Shown piece by piece: positions 1 to 9,464 of a stretch of 62,530 nt of DNA. A program made the translations under genes and the position numbers. How positions within the stretch are numbered: the first letter of the stretch is position 1; the number at the start of each line of letters is the position of its first letter. This stretch comes from Bacteroidota bacterium. Lineage in GTDB: Bacteria > Bacteroidota > Bacteroidia > Chitinophagales > Saprospiraceae. The stretch spans positions 1 through 62,530 of the forward strand of contig CAUJDW010000112.1 of assembly GCA_963169455.1 (NCBI GenBank), given 5' to 3'. The notes under the pieces were generated by a model that was given only the letters and a program-made list of their open reading frames with translations, was not told the origin of the DNA and made no database searches.

Positions 1-372
1 TCCCCCCGGCCCCCGCAACTTTTTCGGGATAGCCGACTGACGGCTTTACCCGGCTTTGTCGTCTGCCGGCTCGACGCCGAAAGACGACTTAACGGCTCCC
101 CGGCAGGATGTACATGCCTGCATTTGATCCAAAAAAAGTTAAATGCGGTTGCCCTGGCCGAAGGCCCGCGTTCCAACCTGAATAGTCCCTGATTTTTTCT
201 ATTTTTGGAGTCTTATGCACTTGAGGGTGTAATACCCCGCCTCTCCCCCTGTTTTCACTTCCAACACCAAATGAATGATGCTATTCCTAAATGCCGGGAT
301 AGCTTTCTGCTTTTTACGGGCAGGCGCCCGGAATAGAAGAACAACCATTGACAGTATAGAAAACAACGCCCT
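1..372. other. Non-coding leader region upstream of the giant adhesin gene
   Basis: No convincing gene is present; the minus-strand open frame reaching into this stretch is a shadow of the adhesin gene. A perfect match to the Bacteroidota -7 box TAnnTTTG (TATTTTTG) lies at 200-207 on the plus strand, about 165 nt before the adhesin start. I see no good TTG at the expected -33 distance, so the promoter call is tentative. The first 100 bases contain short GC-rich inverted repeats around 31-45 (AGCCG/CGGCT), which could be the end of a terminator of a gene to the left. Confidence 0.5.
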
Positions 373-3300
373 ATGAGACGGCTTTTTACCTTTTTGTTAT
401 TGCTGGAATCACTCTGGGGGGCCACCCAGATCCCCTGTAATGGCGAATTCCTGACGGTGGGCAGCGCGGTCAACCAGGGAAGCTGCATACAGCTTACGCC
501 CAACCAGCCCAGCCAGCAGGGCTGCGCCTGGCTCAACACCCCGGTCGATTTTTCCCAGCCCTTCACCCACAACATGACGGCCAATTTCGGCAATATTGAC
601 GCCAACGGAGCCGACGGGATTTGCCTGGTTTACCAGCCCAACGGGCCCGGCGTCTGCGGCAACAGCGGGCTGGGTATCGGCGCACAGGGCATTCCCAACT
701 CTTTTATCGTGGAGTTCGACACCTGGGACAATGGCCCTCCCCTGGCCGACATCCCAACCGACCACTGCGCCGTCAATATCAACGGCAATATGGGCGCTCC
801 CATAAACGGCCCGCTTTCCCTGGGCAATATCGAAGACGGCGCCAACCACACCATCTCCTTTTCCTGGAACCCGGTGGGCAACAGCTATTCGGTTTCCTTC
901 GACGGCGTGCAGGTGCTTTCCGGTACTTACGATATCGTCAACCTGATCTTTGGCGGCAACAACCTGGCTTACTGGGGTTATACCTCCGCCACAGGAGCAG
1001 CAACCAATACACAGGTGATCTGCCCGGCTACGCCGCCCGAGATCGTCGTGGATGCCGGAGCGGGGATCGACATACCCTGCGTCGGCACGCAGGTAATGCT
1101 GGACGGAACAGGGTCCGATTCCGGCCCCGATTACATCTACAGCTGGTCCACCATCGGCGGGCACATCGTGTCCGGGGGAAATACGCTGACCCCCACCGTC
1201 GATGCCCCGGGAACCTACATCCTGACCCTGACGAACCTGGATAACGGTTGCGTGGAAACGGACCAGGTGTCGGTCACGCTGACGCCCCTTCAGGCCATCA
1301 TTGCACCGCCCCCTTTTATCACCTGCAACCAGCCCACCTTTTTCCTGAACGGCAGCGCATCTTCCTCCGGCCCATTCATTTCCTACCAGTGGACGACGCT
1401 GGACGGCATGATCGTCTCCGGCGCCAACAGCCCCATCCTGGAAATCGGTTCGGAGGGCACTTACACCCTAACCGTAATCTACAGCAACGGCGGCAATGTG
1501 TGCACCCAGCAGGCCACCGTGCAGGTGATGCCCAACCCCAATATTCCGGTGGCCAACGCCTTTGACGGCATGGTCAACTGTTATTTTCCCATCACCCAGC
1601 TCAGCGGCGTCGGCTCTTCCACCGGTTCGGCTTATGCATACGAGTGGTCGAGCCCGAACGGGACGATTCTTTTCGGGGGGAACACCCTCTTTCCTTCTGT
1701 AGGCTCGCCGGGCATTTACACCCTCACGGTCACCAACATCAACACCGGTTGCACCGACCAGGCCCTCGCCATCGTGGATGGGGATATCGAGCAGCCCGAT
1801 GCCTCCGCGACAGTCGATGGTGAGCTGGGATGCCAGACGCCCCAGCTCATGATCGATGCTTTCGCTTCTTCGCAGGGGCCCCAGTTCTCCTACTCCTGGT
1901 CGACCCTCACCGGGAATATCATCTCCGGCGAAAACACCCTCGGGCCCGTCGTGGATGCGCCGGGCTCCTACACCCTGACGGTAACCAACCTCGTCAACGG
2001 CTGTGAAGAAAGCACTACCGTAATCGTCGATGCCGGCCCGGCAGCCCTCCAGGCAGACGCCCAGGCGCCGGGCCCGCTGAGCTGCACCACAACGCAGGTT
2101 GTGCTGGATGGGACCAACTCCGATCAGGGGCCCTATTACGAATACCTCTGGTCGACGGCCAATGGCCATATCGTTTCCGGCGGGAACACCCTGATGCCGA
2201 CGGTCGACGCCCCCGGCCTGTACACCCTCACCATTACCAACCTGGAAGACGGCTGCACCGGCCAGGACTCCGTGCTTGTGGTTCAAAACATCAATGCGCC
2301 CCTGGCGGAAGCCGGCAGCCCGCAGGTGCTGGCCTGCGGCGACGCCTCCCTGACGCTCGACGGCAGCGGCTCCGCCCAGGGGCCCGGCATAACGCACCAG
2401 TGGTCGAGCCCGAACGGCAATATCGTCTCCGGCGCAACGGGGCTCAGCCCGCTTGTCAATTCCGCGGGCATCTATTTCCTGGCGGTTACCAATGCCGCCA
2501 ATGGCTGCGTTTCCATCGATTCGGTAGTAGTCAGCGGCGACGTCAATGCACCTTTACTGGCCCTCCAGGTTGGAGACACCCTGGATTGCAGTACGCCTGC
2601 GGTGACGATCGACGCCAATGGCTCCTCCACCGGATCGGATTTCGACTATGAATGGACGACTCCCAACGGCAACTTCCTCATCCTGGCAGACTCCCTGCTG
2701 GCCATTGTGGATGCTCCGGGCCAGTACACCCTCGCCATCACCAACCTGAACAACAATTGCGTGTCCACCTCCACCGTCACAGTGGTGCAGGATACCGTGG
2801 CGCCTGCTGCCCTGGTTGCGCCTCCAGACACCCTGGACTGCGCCGCCGGAACCCTGCAGCTCGACGGGACGGCATCCTCCCAGGGGCCGCAGTTTGCCTA
2901 TCAGTGGACTACGACAGGCGGGAATATCCTGTCCGGCGCCCAGGGGCTAAGCCCCCAGGCCGATGCGCCTGGCCTTTACCACCTGCAAGTCACCAACCTC
3001 CTCAATACCTGCGCCAGCACCGCAACGGTGGCCGTATTGCAGGACACCGTAGCGCCCATCGCTCAGATTGCGGAACCCGGCACGCTGAACTGCACCCGCA
3101 CCGAACTCATCCTCGATGCGGGAGGCTCCGACACAGGCGCGCCCTTTGAGTTCACCTGGACGACCGACACCGGTAATTTCGCCGCCATGACCGACAGCCT
3201 CGACCCGGTTGTCGATGCCCCCGGCTCTTATACCATTCAAATAATCAATACGCTGAACTCCTGCATCAGCGAAGCTACCGTGCAGGTGTTGCAGGACACC

Positions 3301-6300
3301 ATCCCGCCGATTGCCGATGCCGGCCCCGGGCAGGTGCTGAACTGCTATGCCCCCAGCCTGCAACTCGACGGGCTGCTGTCGAGCCAGGGCGGAGGCTTTG
3401 CCTATGAATGGACGGGAGACAGCGGGCAGCCCATCTCCGGCGCCGACGGCCTTAGCCCGGGCGTGAGCCAGCCCGGAACCTACCAGTTGAGGGTGGTCAA
3501 TACCGCCAACGGCTGCGAGGCAACCGACGAAGTTGCAGTCGGCTCCGATTTCGAAGCGCCCACCGTCGCCATCGCCACCCCCGACACCCTCACCTGCGCC
3601 AATGCAACGGTAACGGCCGACGGCTCCGCTTCGAGCGCGGGGCCCGGCTTCCAGTACCAGTGGAGCACCCAGGACGGCAGCATCCTGTCGGGCGCGTTTT
3701 CGCCCCAGGCCCTGGTTTCCCAGGCCGGCGCCTACCTGCTCCAGGTGCTCAATACCGATAACGGCTGCACGGCCACCGACAGCGTTGAGGTCATTCAGGA
3801 CGTCAATGTGCCCATTGCCCATATCGGGGCGCCTCTGCCCATCACCTGCAGCCGGGCAACGGTGAGCCTCGACGGCAGCAGTTCGAGCCAGGGCCCGGGA
3901 TATTCGGCCCAGTGGTCCACGCCCGACGGCAACATCCTTTCCGGTGCGGGTTCTCTGGTAGCGCAGGTGGATGCTCCCGGCACATACCTGCTGCAGGTTA
4001 CCAGCCTGCTGAACAACTGCAAAGTGGAAGCAAGCGTGCAAGTGCTGATCGACACCCTGGCGCCGGCAGCCGACGCAGGGCCCGGCCAGACACTCAACTG
4101 CTTCTCCCCCACCCTTGCCATTGACGGCAGCGGGTCCGCTCAGGGCGCTGTTTATACCTATCAATGGACGACGCCCGACGGCAACATCCTGTCCGGCGCC
4201 GACGGCCTGTCGCCGCTGGTGGATGAGCCGGGCGTTTACAACCTGCTGGTTACCAACACGGAAAACGGATGCAGCCAGTCCGCCGGCGCCACCGTAAATG
4301 ATGACTTCGCGGCGCCCGCCATCGCTATTGCCGCGCCGGAAGTGCTGACCTGCATCCGGGAAAGCGCAAGCCTCGACGGGACAGCTTCTGATTCCGGGCC
4401 TTCCCTCAGCTTCCAGTGGTCCACCCAGGACGGGTTGATCCTGAGCGGCGCCGATGCGCTCCTTGCCGTAGCAGGCGCGCCGGGCTCCTATATGCTGTCC
4501 GTTTTCAACCAGAACAACGGCTGCTCGGACTCCCTGTCCGTGATGGTATCGCAGGATATCACGCCGCCGGCAGCAGCTATTGCTACGCCGGGGCCTCTGA
4601 CCTGTGCGGTTGAAACCCTTCAGCTTGACGCCGGCGGTTCCAGTGCCGGCCCGGCTTTCCAATACCAATGGACGACGGGCACAGGCTCCATCCTGAATGG
4701 TGCGAACAGCCTGCTGCCGGTGGTGGGCGCGCCCGGCTTTTATGATCTTTTGGTAACGAACCAGCAGAACGGCTGCCGGGATTCGGCCAGGGTGGAAGTG
4801 ATGCAGGATGTGGCGGCGCCGACAGTCGCCATTGCTTCGCCGGATTTACTGACTTGTACTGTAGTTGAAACAGGGCTGGACGCAGCAGCTTCGAGCACCG
4901 GCCCCGGTTTCGCCTACCTGTGGACAACCGGCGACGGCCTCCTTCTGGGGGACGAAACGACGCTTCAGGCCACGGCCGGCGCGCCAGGCACGTACCAACT
5001 TTTTATCCTGAACCAGGACAATGGCTGCGCCGATTCCCTGTCCGTGCAGGTTCAGCAGGACACCACCCCGCCGATAGTACAGATAGCGCCGCCGTCCGTA
5101 TTGACCTGCTCAGTAGAGGAAGTGGCTTTGGATGCCGGGGCTTCCAGCAGCGGCCCATCATATCAATACCTGTGGGCAACCGCCGACGGGATGATCGTAA
5201 GCGGGGCGGATGGCCCCTCGCCGCTGGTGAATGCCCCGGGAATATACGCGCTGTCTATCCTCAACCAGGACAATGGCTGCTCCACTGCCGGTGAAGTAGC
5301 AGTCCAGCAGGATACTACGCCCCCCATCGTTGTCATCGCCAATCCGGAAACCCTGAGCTGCGTGGTGGAATCCGTGGTGCTCGATGGTATAGGTTCCAGC
5401 GCCGGCGGTATTTTTCAGTATCAATGGCAAACGCCGGATGGCAATATCGTGGCGGGCGCCAATACCCTGCAGGCGACGGCCGATGAGCCCGGTGAGTATT
5501 TCCTGTCCGTGCTGAATACGGAAAACGGCTGCGCCGGCCAGGCCAGTACGGTTTTGGAGCAGGATGTGGTTGCTCCTGTTGTTCAGCTTGCCCCGCCCGA
5601 TCTGCTGACCTGCTCCCTTACGGAAACCACCCTCGATGGCAGCGCGTCCAGCAGCGGCAGCGATTACCAGTATCAATGGGATACCAATGATGGCAATATT
5701 TCGAATGGCGCCAATACCCTGACGCCGGTGGTGAATGCGCCCGGCTCCTATCAGCTCACCATCACGAATATCGTTAACGGGTGTACGGAGCAGGCTTCCG
5801 TTACCGTCGGCCAGGACATTCAGCAGCCGGTGGCTGCAGCCGGCCAGGATTTCGTCTTGCCCTGTTTTGAAGATCAGCGGCAGCTCGACGGGGCGGGGTC
5901 TTCAGCAGGAGGTGATTTTGTATATCAATGGGCTACGGTAAACGGCAATCTCGTGGGGGGGCAAACGACGCTTACTCCCGCCATCGATGCCCCTGGCCTA
6001 TACAACCTGCTGGTCACCAATACGGCCAATGGCTGTCAGTCCGAAGATGAAGTGGTGGTGAGCCAGGATATCCCTACTGCGGAGGTTGCCCTCATTCAGC
6101 CGCCCTGTTATGGCGATCCGGGCGCCATTCTGGTGGAATCGGTGAATGGCGGCCTGCCGCCCTACCTGTTTTCCATTGACGGTGGCGATAGTTTCCAGCC
6201 GGCGCCGGTTTTCCAGCAGGTGGCCGCCGGCCTGTACGAAGTAGTGGTGCAGGACATCAACGGCTGCGAGTACCGCCTGGCTCAGGAGGTCATACAGCCC

Positions 6301-6852
6301 GATTCGCTGGTTGTGCTGGCGGCGGAGGCTGAGGCGACGGTGCTGCTGGGCGATACTTATCAAATCAATGCCCTGGTTAACGTCCCCCTTAGCGACTTGG
6401 CCTGGGTCAGTTGGGGCAACCGCCCGGACCTGAGTTGCGACGATTGCCTGGACCCCGTTGCCAGCCCGGGCGAAAGCACCGACTACCGGGTGCGGGTGCG
6501 CAGCGTCAATGGCTGCGAAGATGTGGCCGTGGTGCGCGTGTATGTGGACAAGCGCCCGAACATCTTCATTCCCAATGCATTTTCACCCAACGGCGATGGC
6601 GCCAACGATGTGTTCCTGATTTTTGCCCGGGCCGAAAGCGTAGAAAAAGTGCGTTCTTTTTACATTTTCAACCGCTGGGGGGAGCCGGTATTCCAGGCTT
6701 TCGGTTTCCCGCCCAACGACCCGCGTTATGGGTGGGACGGGGCATTCCGGGGGGAGCCTATGAACCCGGCGGTGTTCAGTTATTTTGCGGAGGTTGAGTT
6801 CGTGGATGGCAGTGTGGAGTTGTTCAAAGGGGATGTGCACCTGGTGAAATAA
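373..6852 (+). CDS. Giant secreted adhesin: lectin-like domain, 20 Ig/PKD-like repeats, SprB repeat, T9SS type-B sorting domain
   Basis: A 2159-residue exported protein. A short signal peptide (residues 1-16) is followed by an L-type-lectin/concanavalin-like domain (about 20-215; the segment FIVEFDTWDNG is characteristic). Twenty repeats of about 84 residues then run from about 225 to 1900, each with one Cys near its start, a Y-x-W-[ST]T-x-[DN]G-x-I strand, a PG-x-Y-x-L strand and an N-G-C near the end. A SprB-type repeat follows (about 1902-1976, GGLPPYLFSIDGG), then a linker and a gliding-motility-associated C-terminal domain (about 2064-2159, starting IFIPNAFSPNGDGANDVF). That domain marks T9SS type-B cargo, so the protein should be surface-attached or released. 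The lectin domain suggests glycan binding; this is inference. A DUF5723 outer-membrane protein gene follows on the same strand, reminiscent of SprB/SprF pairs. Confidence 0.9.
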   Translation: MRRLFTFLLLLESLWGATQIPCNGEFLTVGSAVNQGSCIQLTPNQPSQQGCAWLNTPVDFSQPFTHNMTANFGNIDANGADGICLVYQPNGPGVCGNSGLGIGAQGIPNSFIVEFDTWDNGPPLADIPTDHCAVNINGNMGAPINGPLSLGNIEDGANHTISFSWNPVGNSYSVSFDGVQVLSGTYDIVNLIFGGNNLAYWGYTSATGAATNTQVICPATPPEIVVDAGAGIDIPCVGTQVMLDGTGSDSGPDYIYSWSTIGGHIVSGGNTLTPTVDAPGTYILTLTNLDNGCVETDQVSVTLTPLQAIIAPPPFITCNQPTFFLNGSASSSGPFISYQWTTLDGMIVSGANSPILEIGSEGTYTLTVIYSNGGNVCTQQATVQVMPNPNIPVANAFDGMVNCYFPITQLSGVGSSTGSAYAYEWSSPNGTILFGGNTLFPSVGSPGIYTLTVTNINTGCTDQALAIVDGDIEQPDASATVDGELGCQTPQLMIDAFASSQGPQFSYSWSTLTGNIISGENTLGPVVDAPGSYTLTVTNLVNGCEESTTVIVDAGPAALQADAQAPGPLSCTTTQVVLDGTNSDQGPYYEYLWSTANGHIVSGGNTLMPTVDAPGLYTLTITNLEDGCTGQDSVLVVQNINAPLAEAGSPQVLACGDASLTLDGSGSAQGPGITHQWSSPNGNIVSGATGLSPLVNSAGIYFLAVTNAANGCVSIDSVVVSGDVNAPLLALQVGDTLDCSTPAVTIDANGSSTGSDFDYEWTTPNGNFLILADSLLAIVDAPGQYTLAITNLNNNCVSTSTVTVVQDTVAPAALVAPPDTLDCAAGTLQLDGTASSQGPQFAYQWTTTGGNILSGAQGLSPQADAPGLYHLQVTNLLNTCASTATVAVLQDTVAPIAQIAEPGTLNCTRTELILDAGGSDTGAPFEFTWTTDTGNFAAMTDSLDPVVDAPGSYTIQIINTLNSCISEATVQVLQDTIPPIADAGPGQVLNCYAPSLQLDGLLSSQGGGFAYEWTGDSGQPISGADGLSPGVSQPGTYQLRVVNTANGCEATDEVAVGSDFEAPTVAIATPDTLTCANATVTADGSASSAGPGFQYQWSTQDGSILSGAFSPQALVSQAGAYLLQVLNTDNGCTATDSVEVIQDVNVPIAHIGAPLPITCSRATVSLDGSSSSQGPGYSAQWSTPDGNILSGAGSLVAQVDAPGTYLLQVTSLLNNCKVEASVQVLIDTLAPAADAGPGQTLNCFSPTLAIDGSGSAQGAVYTYQWTTPDGNILSGADGLSPLVDEPGVYNLLVTNTENGCSQSAGATVNDDFAAPAIAIAAPEVLTCIRESASLDGTASDSGPSLSFQWSTQDGLILSGADALLAVAGAPGSYMLSVFNQNNGCSDSLSVMVSQDITPPAAAIATPGPLTCAVETLQLDAGGSSAGPAFQYQWTTGTGSILNGANSLLPVVGAPGFYDLLVTNQQNGCRDSARVEVMQDVAAPTVAIASPDLLTCTVVETGLDAAASSTGPGFAYLWTTGDGLLLGDETTLQATAGAPGTYQLFILNQDNGCADSLSVQVQQDTTPPIVQIAPPSVLTCSVEEVALDAGASSSGPSYQYLWATADGMIVSGADGPSPLVNAPGIYALSILNQDNGCSTAGEVAVQQDTTPPIVVIANPETLSCVVESVVLDGIGSSAGGIFQYQWQTPDGNIVAGANTLQATADEPGEYFLSVLNTENGCAGQASTVLEQDVVAPVVQLAPPDLLTCSLTETTLDGSASSSGSDYQYQWDTNDGNISNGANTLTPVVNAPGSYQLTITNIVNGCTEQASVTVGQDIQQPVAAAGQDFVLPCFEDQRQLDGAGSSAGGDFVYQWATVNGNLVGGQTTLTPAIDAPGLYNLLVTNTANGCQSEDEVVVSQDIPTAEVALIQPPCYGDPGAILVESVNGGLPPYLFSIDGGDSFQPAPVFQQVAAGLYEVVVQDINGCEYRLAQEVIQPDSLVVLAAEAEATVLLGDTYQINALVNVPLSDLAWVSWGNRPDLSCDDCLDPVASPGESTDYRVRVRSVNGCEDVAVVRVYVDKRPNIFIPNAFSPNGDGANDVFLIFARAESVEKVRSFYIFNRWGEPVFQAFGFPPNDPRYGWDGAFRGEPMNPAVFSYFAEVEFVDGSVELFKGDVHLVK

Positions 6853-6883
6853 GCGAGCGGCTTCGGGAACAATGAAAATCAAG

Positions 6884-6934
6884 GGAGGGCTATTTCAAAA
6901 TTGCCTGAAAAAAGCTAAATTGAAACAGCCCTCC
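6884..6934. terminator. Stem-loop after the adhesin gene
   Basis: A 15-bp stem (6884-6898 with 6920-6934, GGAGGGCTATTTCAA against TTGAAACAGCCCTCC, one A-C mismatch) encloses a 21-nt A-rich loop. It lies 32 nt after the adhesin stop and 65 nt before the next start. There is no long U tract, so it may be a weak terminator or an mRNA-end stabiliser between the two co-directional genes. Confidence 0.5.
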
Positions 6935-6998
6935 ATTATGGAACCTCCAGCCGCAAAAGCCCGTATACCCCCCAGATAAACACAAAAAACAAACAAAC

Positions 6999-9146
6999 AT
7001 GTGCGGGAAAACCTACACAAAAACCAGCCTGCTGGCAGCGGTTTTATCGCTTGCCCTGCCGATACCTGCCCAGCATAACCTCACCCTGCACAGCATGCAG
7101 GGCTTTGCCCAGGCAACCGCAGCCAACCCCGCTTTTATTCCGGACGCCAATGTCGTTATCGGCCTGCCGGGCCTCAACGCCGGGATCGGCAACAACGGTT
7201 TCCGGCTTCAGGATGTTGGAGCGGAGGGTTGGGATATGGAAGGGCTGAAACTGAATTACCGGGAATTACTGCCGCTGGTGCGGGAAAACAACCTCGCCTA
7301 TGCCGGGCTGAGCGCCAACCTGTTTGCGGTAGGAATACAGTCCAAAGGGCATTACTTCGCCCTGGAAGCTTCGGAGCATATCGACGGCAGCTTTCTGTAT
7401 CCTCGCGACGCCATTGCTTTTGGCGCCCGGCTGGAAGGTGCGGCAGGCAGCCCCGGCGATGTTTACCGGCTGGAAAACCTGGCCTACAGCCTGTCCCATT
7501 ACCGCAGCCTTTCCCTGATATACGCCCGGCGGGTGGGCAGGGTTAGCGCGGGGGCTCGTATTCACTATCTGATCGGGCTGGAAAATTTTTCCAGCGGCGG
7601 CAGTGGCCTAAGCCTTACGGAGGCCGGAGAAGGCAATAGTTTTGGCCTGCAGGGCCTGCTGGAATTGCGGGGCGCCGGCGTGCAATCGCTGGCCGAAGGT
7701 GCGGGCTACCCCTTATGGGGCGCCGGCAACTACGGCTTCGCCTTCGATTTGGGCAGCGCTTACCAGTTAAGCGACAAGTTTCAGGCAGCGCTCAGTGTTA
7801 TTAACCTGGGCGGCATACGCTGGGATTCGGATGTCAACCAGGAAGTGTTGTTCGGGCAGCTCGACGAGCCGGGGGAAGCAGTATCGGATATTTTTGACGG
7901 CCTGATGGAAGAAGAGCCGGCTGCGGGGGTGTACTACAGCACTGCCCTGCCCACCCAGGTTTACCTCAGTGGGCGTTATCAGCTCACGCCTTCCGGGGCG
8001 GCGCAGTTGCTGCTCAACCCACGTTTTGGACAAGGCGGAGCCAGCCTGGCTGCAAGCCTGGCCTACAACCAGCGGGTGGGCCGCTGGCTGCAGCTTTCCG
8101 GAAGCTGGTCAGCTATTGATGGGCATTTTTTCAACCTTGGATTGGGCCTGGCGGCCAAAGCCGGCCCCCTGCAATTGTACATGATTACGGATAATGTGGC
8201 CTCCGCTTTCGGCCCCGCCAGCCAGTACAACGCCCATGTGCAGGCCGGGCTCAACCTGGCTTTCTGCGCCAATCCGCCTTTAAACGGGCGCACCGAGGAG
8301 GCTTTGCCGGAAGTTGCCGGCCCCGAAATTCCGGTGGTGGAGGCAAGCCCGCCGCAGCCGGCAGCCGATTCTCCCGTGGCGCCCCGGCCGGCAAAAGGCC
8401 CGGAAAAATACGCCGTGGTTAACGGCGCCGTTCAAATCGAAGGCGATGACAGCCCGGTTACTTCCTTCCACCTCGACGTTTACAAACTGCTGCCCGACGG
8501 GCGCCGCGAGCTGGCCCGCACCGGCCATCAGGCGGGCAATACCTTCCGGCTGTATCTGGAACGCGCCCACACCCACTTCATCCGGATCGAATCATGGGGC
8601 TGCGAGCGGATGGAAACGGAAGTCACTGCCGCCCAGCTTCAGGCCGCGGAAGCGCCCCTGCAATTGACCGCTCAGCTGAAAAAGGCAGCGCTGGCTGCTC
8701 CTGTAGCGGCGCCGGCGGCTGTTGCAACTGTTGCTCCGCCTGACGCCGTGCCGGCGGCTGAACCTTCGGCGGCTGTTGCTTCCGCTTCTCCGCCCCCTCC
8801 CGCCCCCCCAAAGGGGGGTAGCGAGTCTGCTCCGGTTGCGGAGCCCTCACCGGCTGTACAGGCGGAAGTACAGGTGGAAAAAGAGGAGCAGCCGCCAGTT
8901 GAAGCAACCGTAGCGGAGGAACCGGCAATGCAGGCAGCGGAAGAAGCGGCGCCTGATCTCCAACAGCAGGCTTTTCGCCTGGCGCAGGACGCCAGCCTCT
9001 TTTATGAAATGGGCGATACCAGCCGGGTGATGGCCCGCCTCAGCGCCGGGGTGCAGGTGGAAGTGCTGGAGCGCACGACTCCGGAATGGTGGCTGGTGGG
9101 CTACCGGAATAAGGTGGGGTGGATAGCGGCGGGGGTGTTGAGGTAA
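6999..9146 (+). CDS. DUF5723-type outer-membrane protein fused to a C-terminal SH3-like domain
   Basis: A 715-residue protein with signal peptide (MCGKTYTKTSLLAAVLSLALP, then AQH). Residues about 25-425 resemble the DUF5723/PorP-SprF-like outer-membrane barrel family: the N-terminal pattern with NPAFIPDANVVIGLPGLNAG is typical, followed by alternating amphipathic strands. Residues about 455-565 form a small beta domain, 570-650 are an Ala/Pro-rich spacer, and the last ~60 residues (FYEMGDTSRVMARLSAGVQVEVLE to GWIAAGVLR) look like a bacterial SH3 domain. PorP/SprF proteins commonly accompany T9SS type-B adhesins and help attach them, so a role in displaying the upstream giant adhesin is plausible but inferred. 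The SH3 domain suggests peptidoglycan contact. Usual family members are 300-500 residues; the extension is unusual. Confidence 0.75.
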   Translation: MCGKTYTKTSLLAAVLSLALPIPAQHNLTLHSMQGFAQATAANPAFIPDANVVIGLPGLNAGIGNNGFRLQDVGAEGWDMEGLKLNYRELLPLVRENNLAYAGLSANLFAVGIQSKGHYFALEASEHIDGSFLYPRDAIAFGARLEGAAGSPGDVYRLENLAYSLSHYRSLSLIYARRVGRVSAGARIHYLIGLENFSSGGSGLSLTEAGEGNSFGLQGLLELRGAGVQSLAEGAGYPLWGAGNYGFAFDLGSAYQLSDKFQAALSVINLGGIRWDSDVNQEVLFGQLDEPGEAVSDIFDGLMEEEPAAGVYYSTALPTQVYLSGRYQLTPSGAAQLLLNPRFGQGGASLAASLAYNQRVGRWLQLSGSWSAIDGHFFNLGLGLAAKAGPLQLYMITDNVASAFGPASQYNAHVQAGLNLAFCANPPLNGRTEEALPEVAGPEIPVVEASPPQPAADSPVAPRPAKGPEKYAVVNGAVQIEGDDSPVTSFHLDVYKLLPDGRRELARTGHQAGNTFRLYLERAHTHFIRIESWGCERMETEVTAAQLQAAEAPLQLTAQLKKAALAAPVAAPAAVATVAPPDAVPAAEPSAAVASASPPPPAPPKGGSESAPVAEPSPAVQAEVQVEKEEQPPVEATVAEEPAMQAAEEAAPDLQQQAFRLAQDASLFYEMGDTSRVMARLSAGVQVEVLERTTPEWWLVGYRNKVGWIAAGVLR

Positions 9147-9464
9147 CCGGGCTAAACTTCGGAAGTATATGCCTTGCCTTTTCTGGAAAAAACTCTGAAG
9201 TTTCGTACTCTTTCTGGCTCAATTATTAGAATTTTTTTAAATTTTTATACCAATTATATTGTTTTTTATTGCGATTATGTCTATAATTACAAAATATTAA
9301 AATTGAATTTTTTTACTCAAGCTTCCTGATTTTTATCGCGTACTCTGATCCTTTCTCAGATAAATAAACAGACACTAGCTTACAGGGGATATCCTTGTGT
9401 AAAAAACACATGTGTTTTTTATGCTCTGTAGTATCGTTGTCGCTATTTGTTAACCTCAAAATAA
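9147..9464. other. AT-rich intergenic region with a perfect 20-bp palindrome
   Basis: These 318 bases are markedly AT-rich compared with the GC-rich genes on the left, especially 9220-9320. A small palindrome of the ACTTC-G-GAAGT type follows the previous stop at 9156-9166. A perfect 20-bp palindrome AAAAAACACATGTGTTTTTT sits at 9401-9420, about 50 nt before the next gene; it could be an operator or a factor-independent terminator acting both ways. No gene is seen. Confidence 0.5.

Noticed and set aside
2947-4668. 573-aa minus-strand open frame
   Set aside because: Shadow of the repeats of the giant adhesin; its periodicity mirrors the plus-strand repeats.
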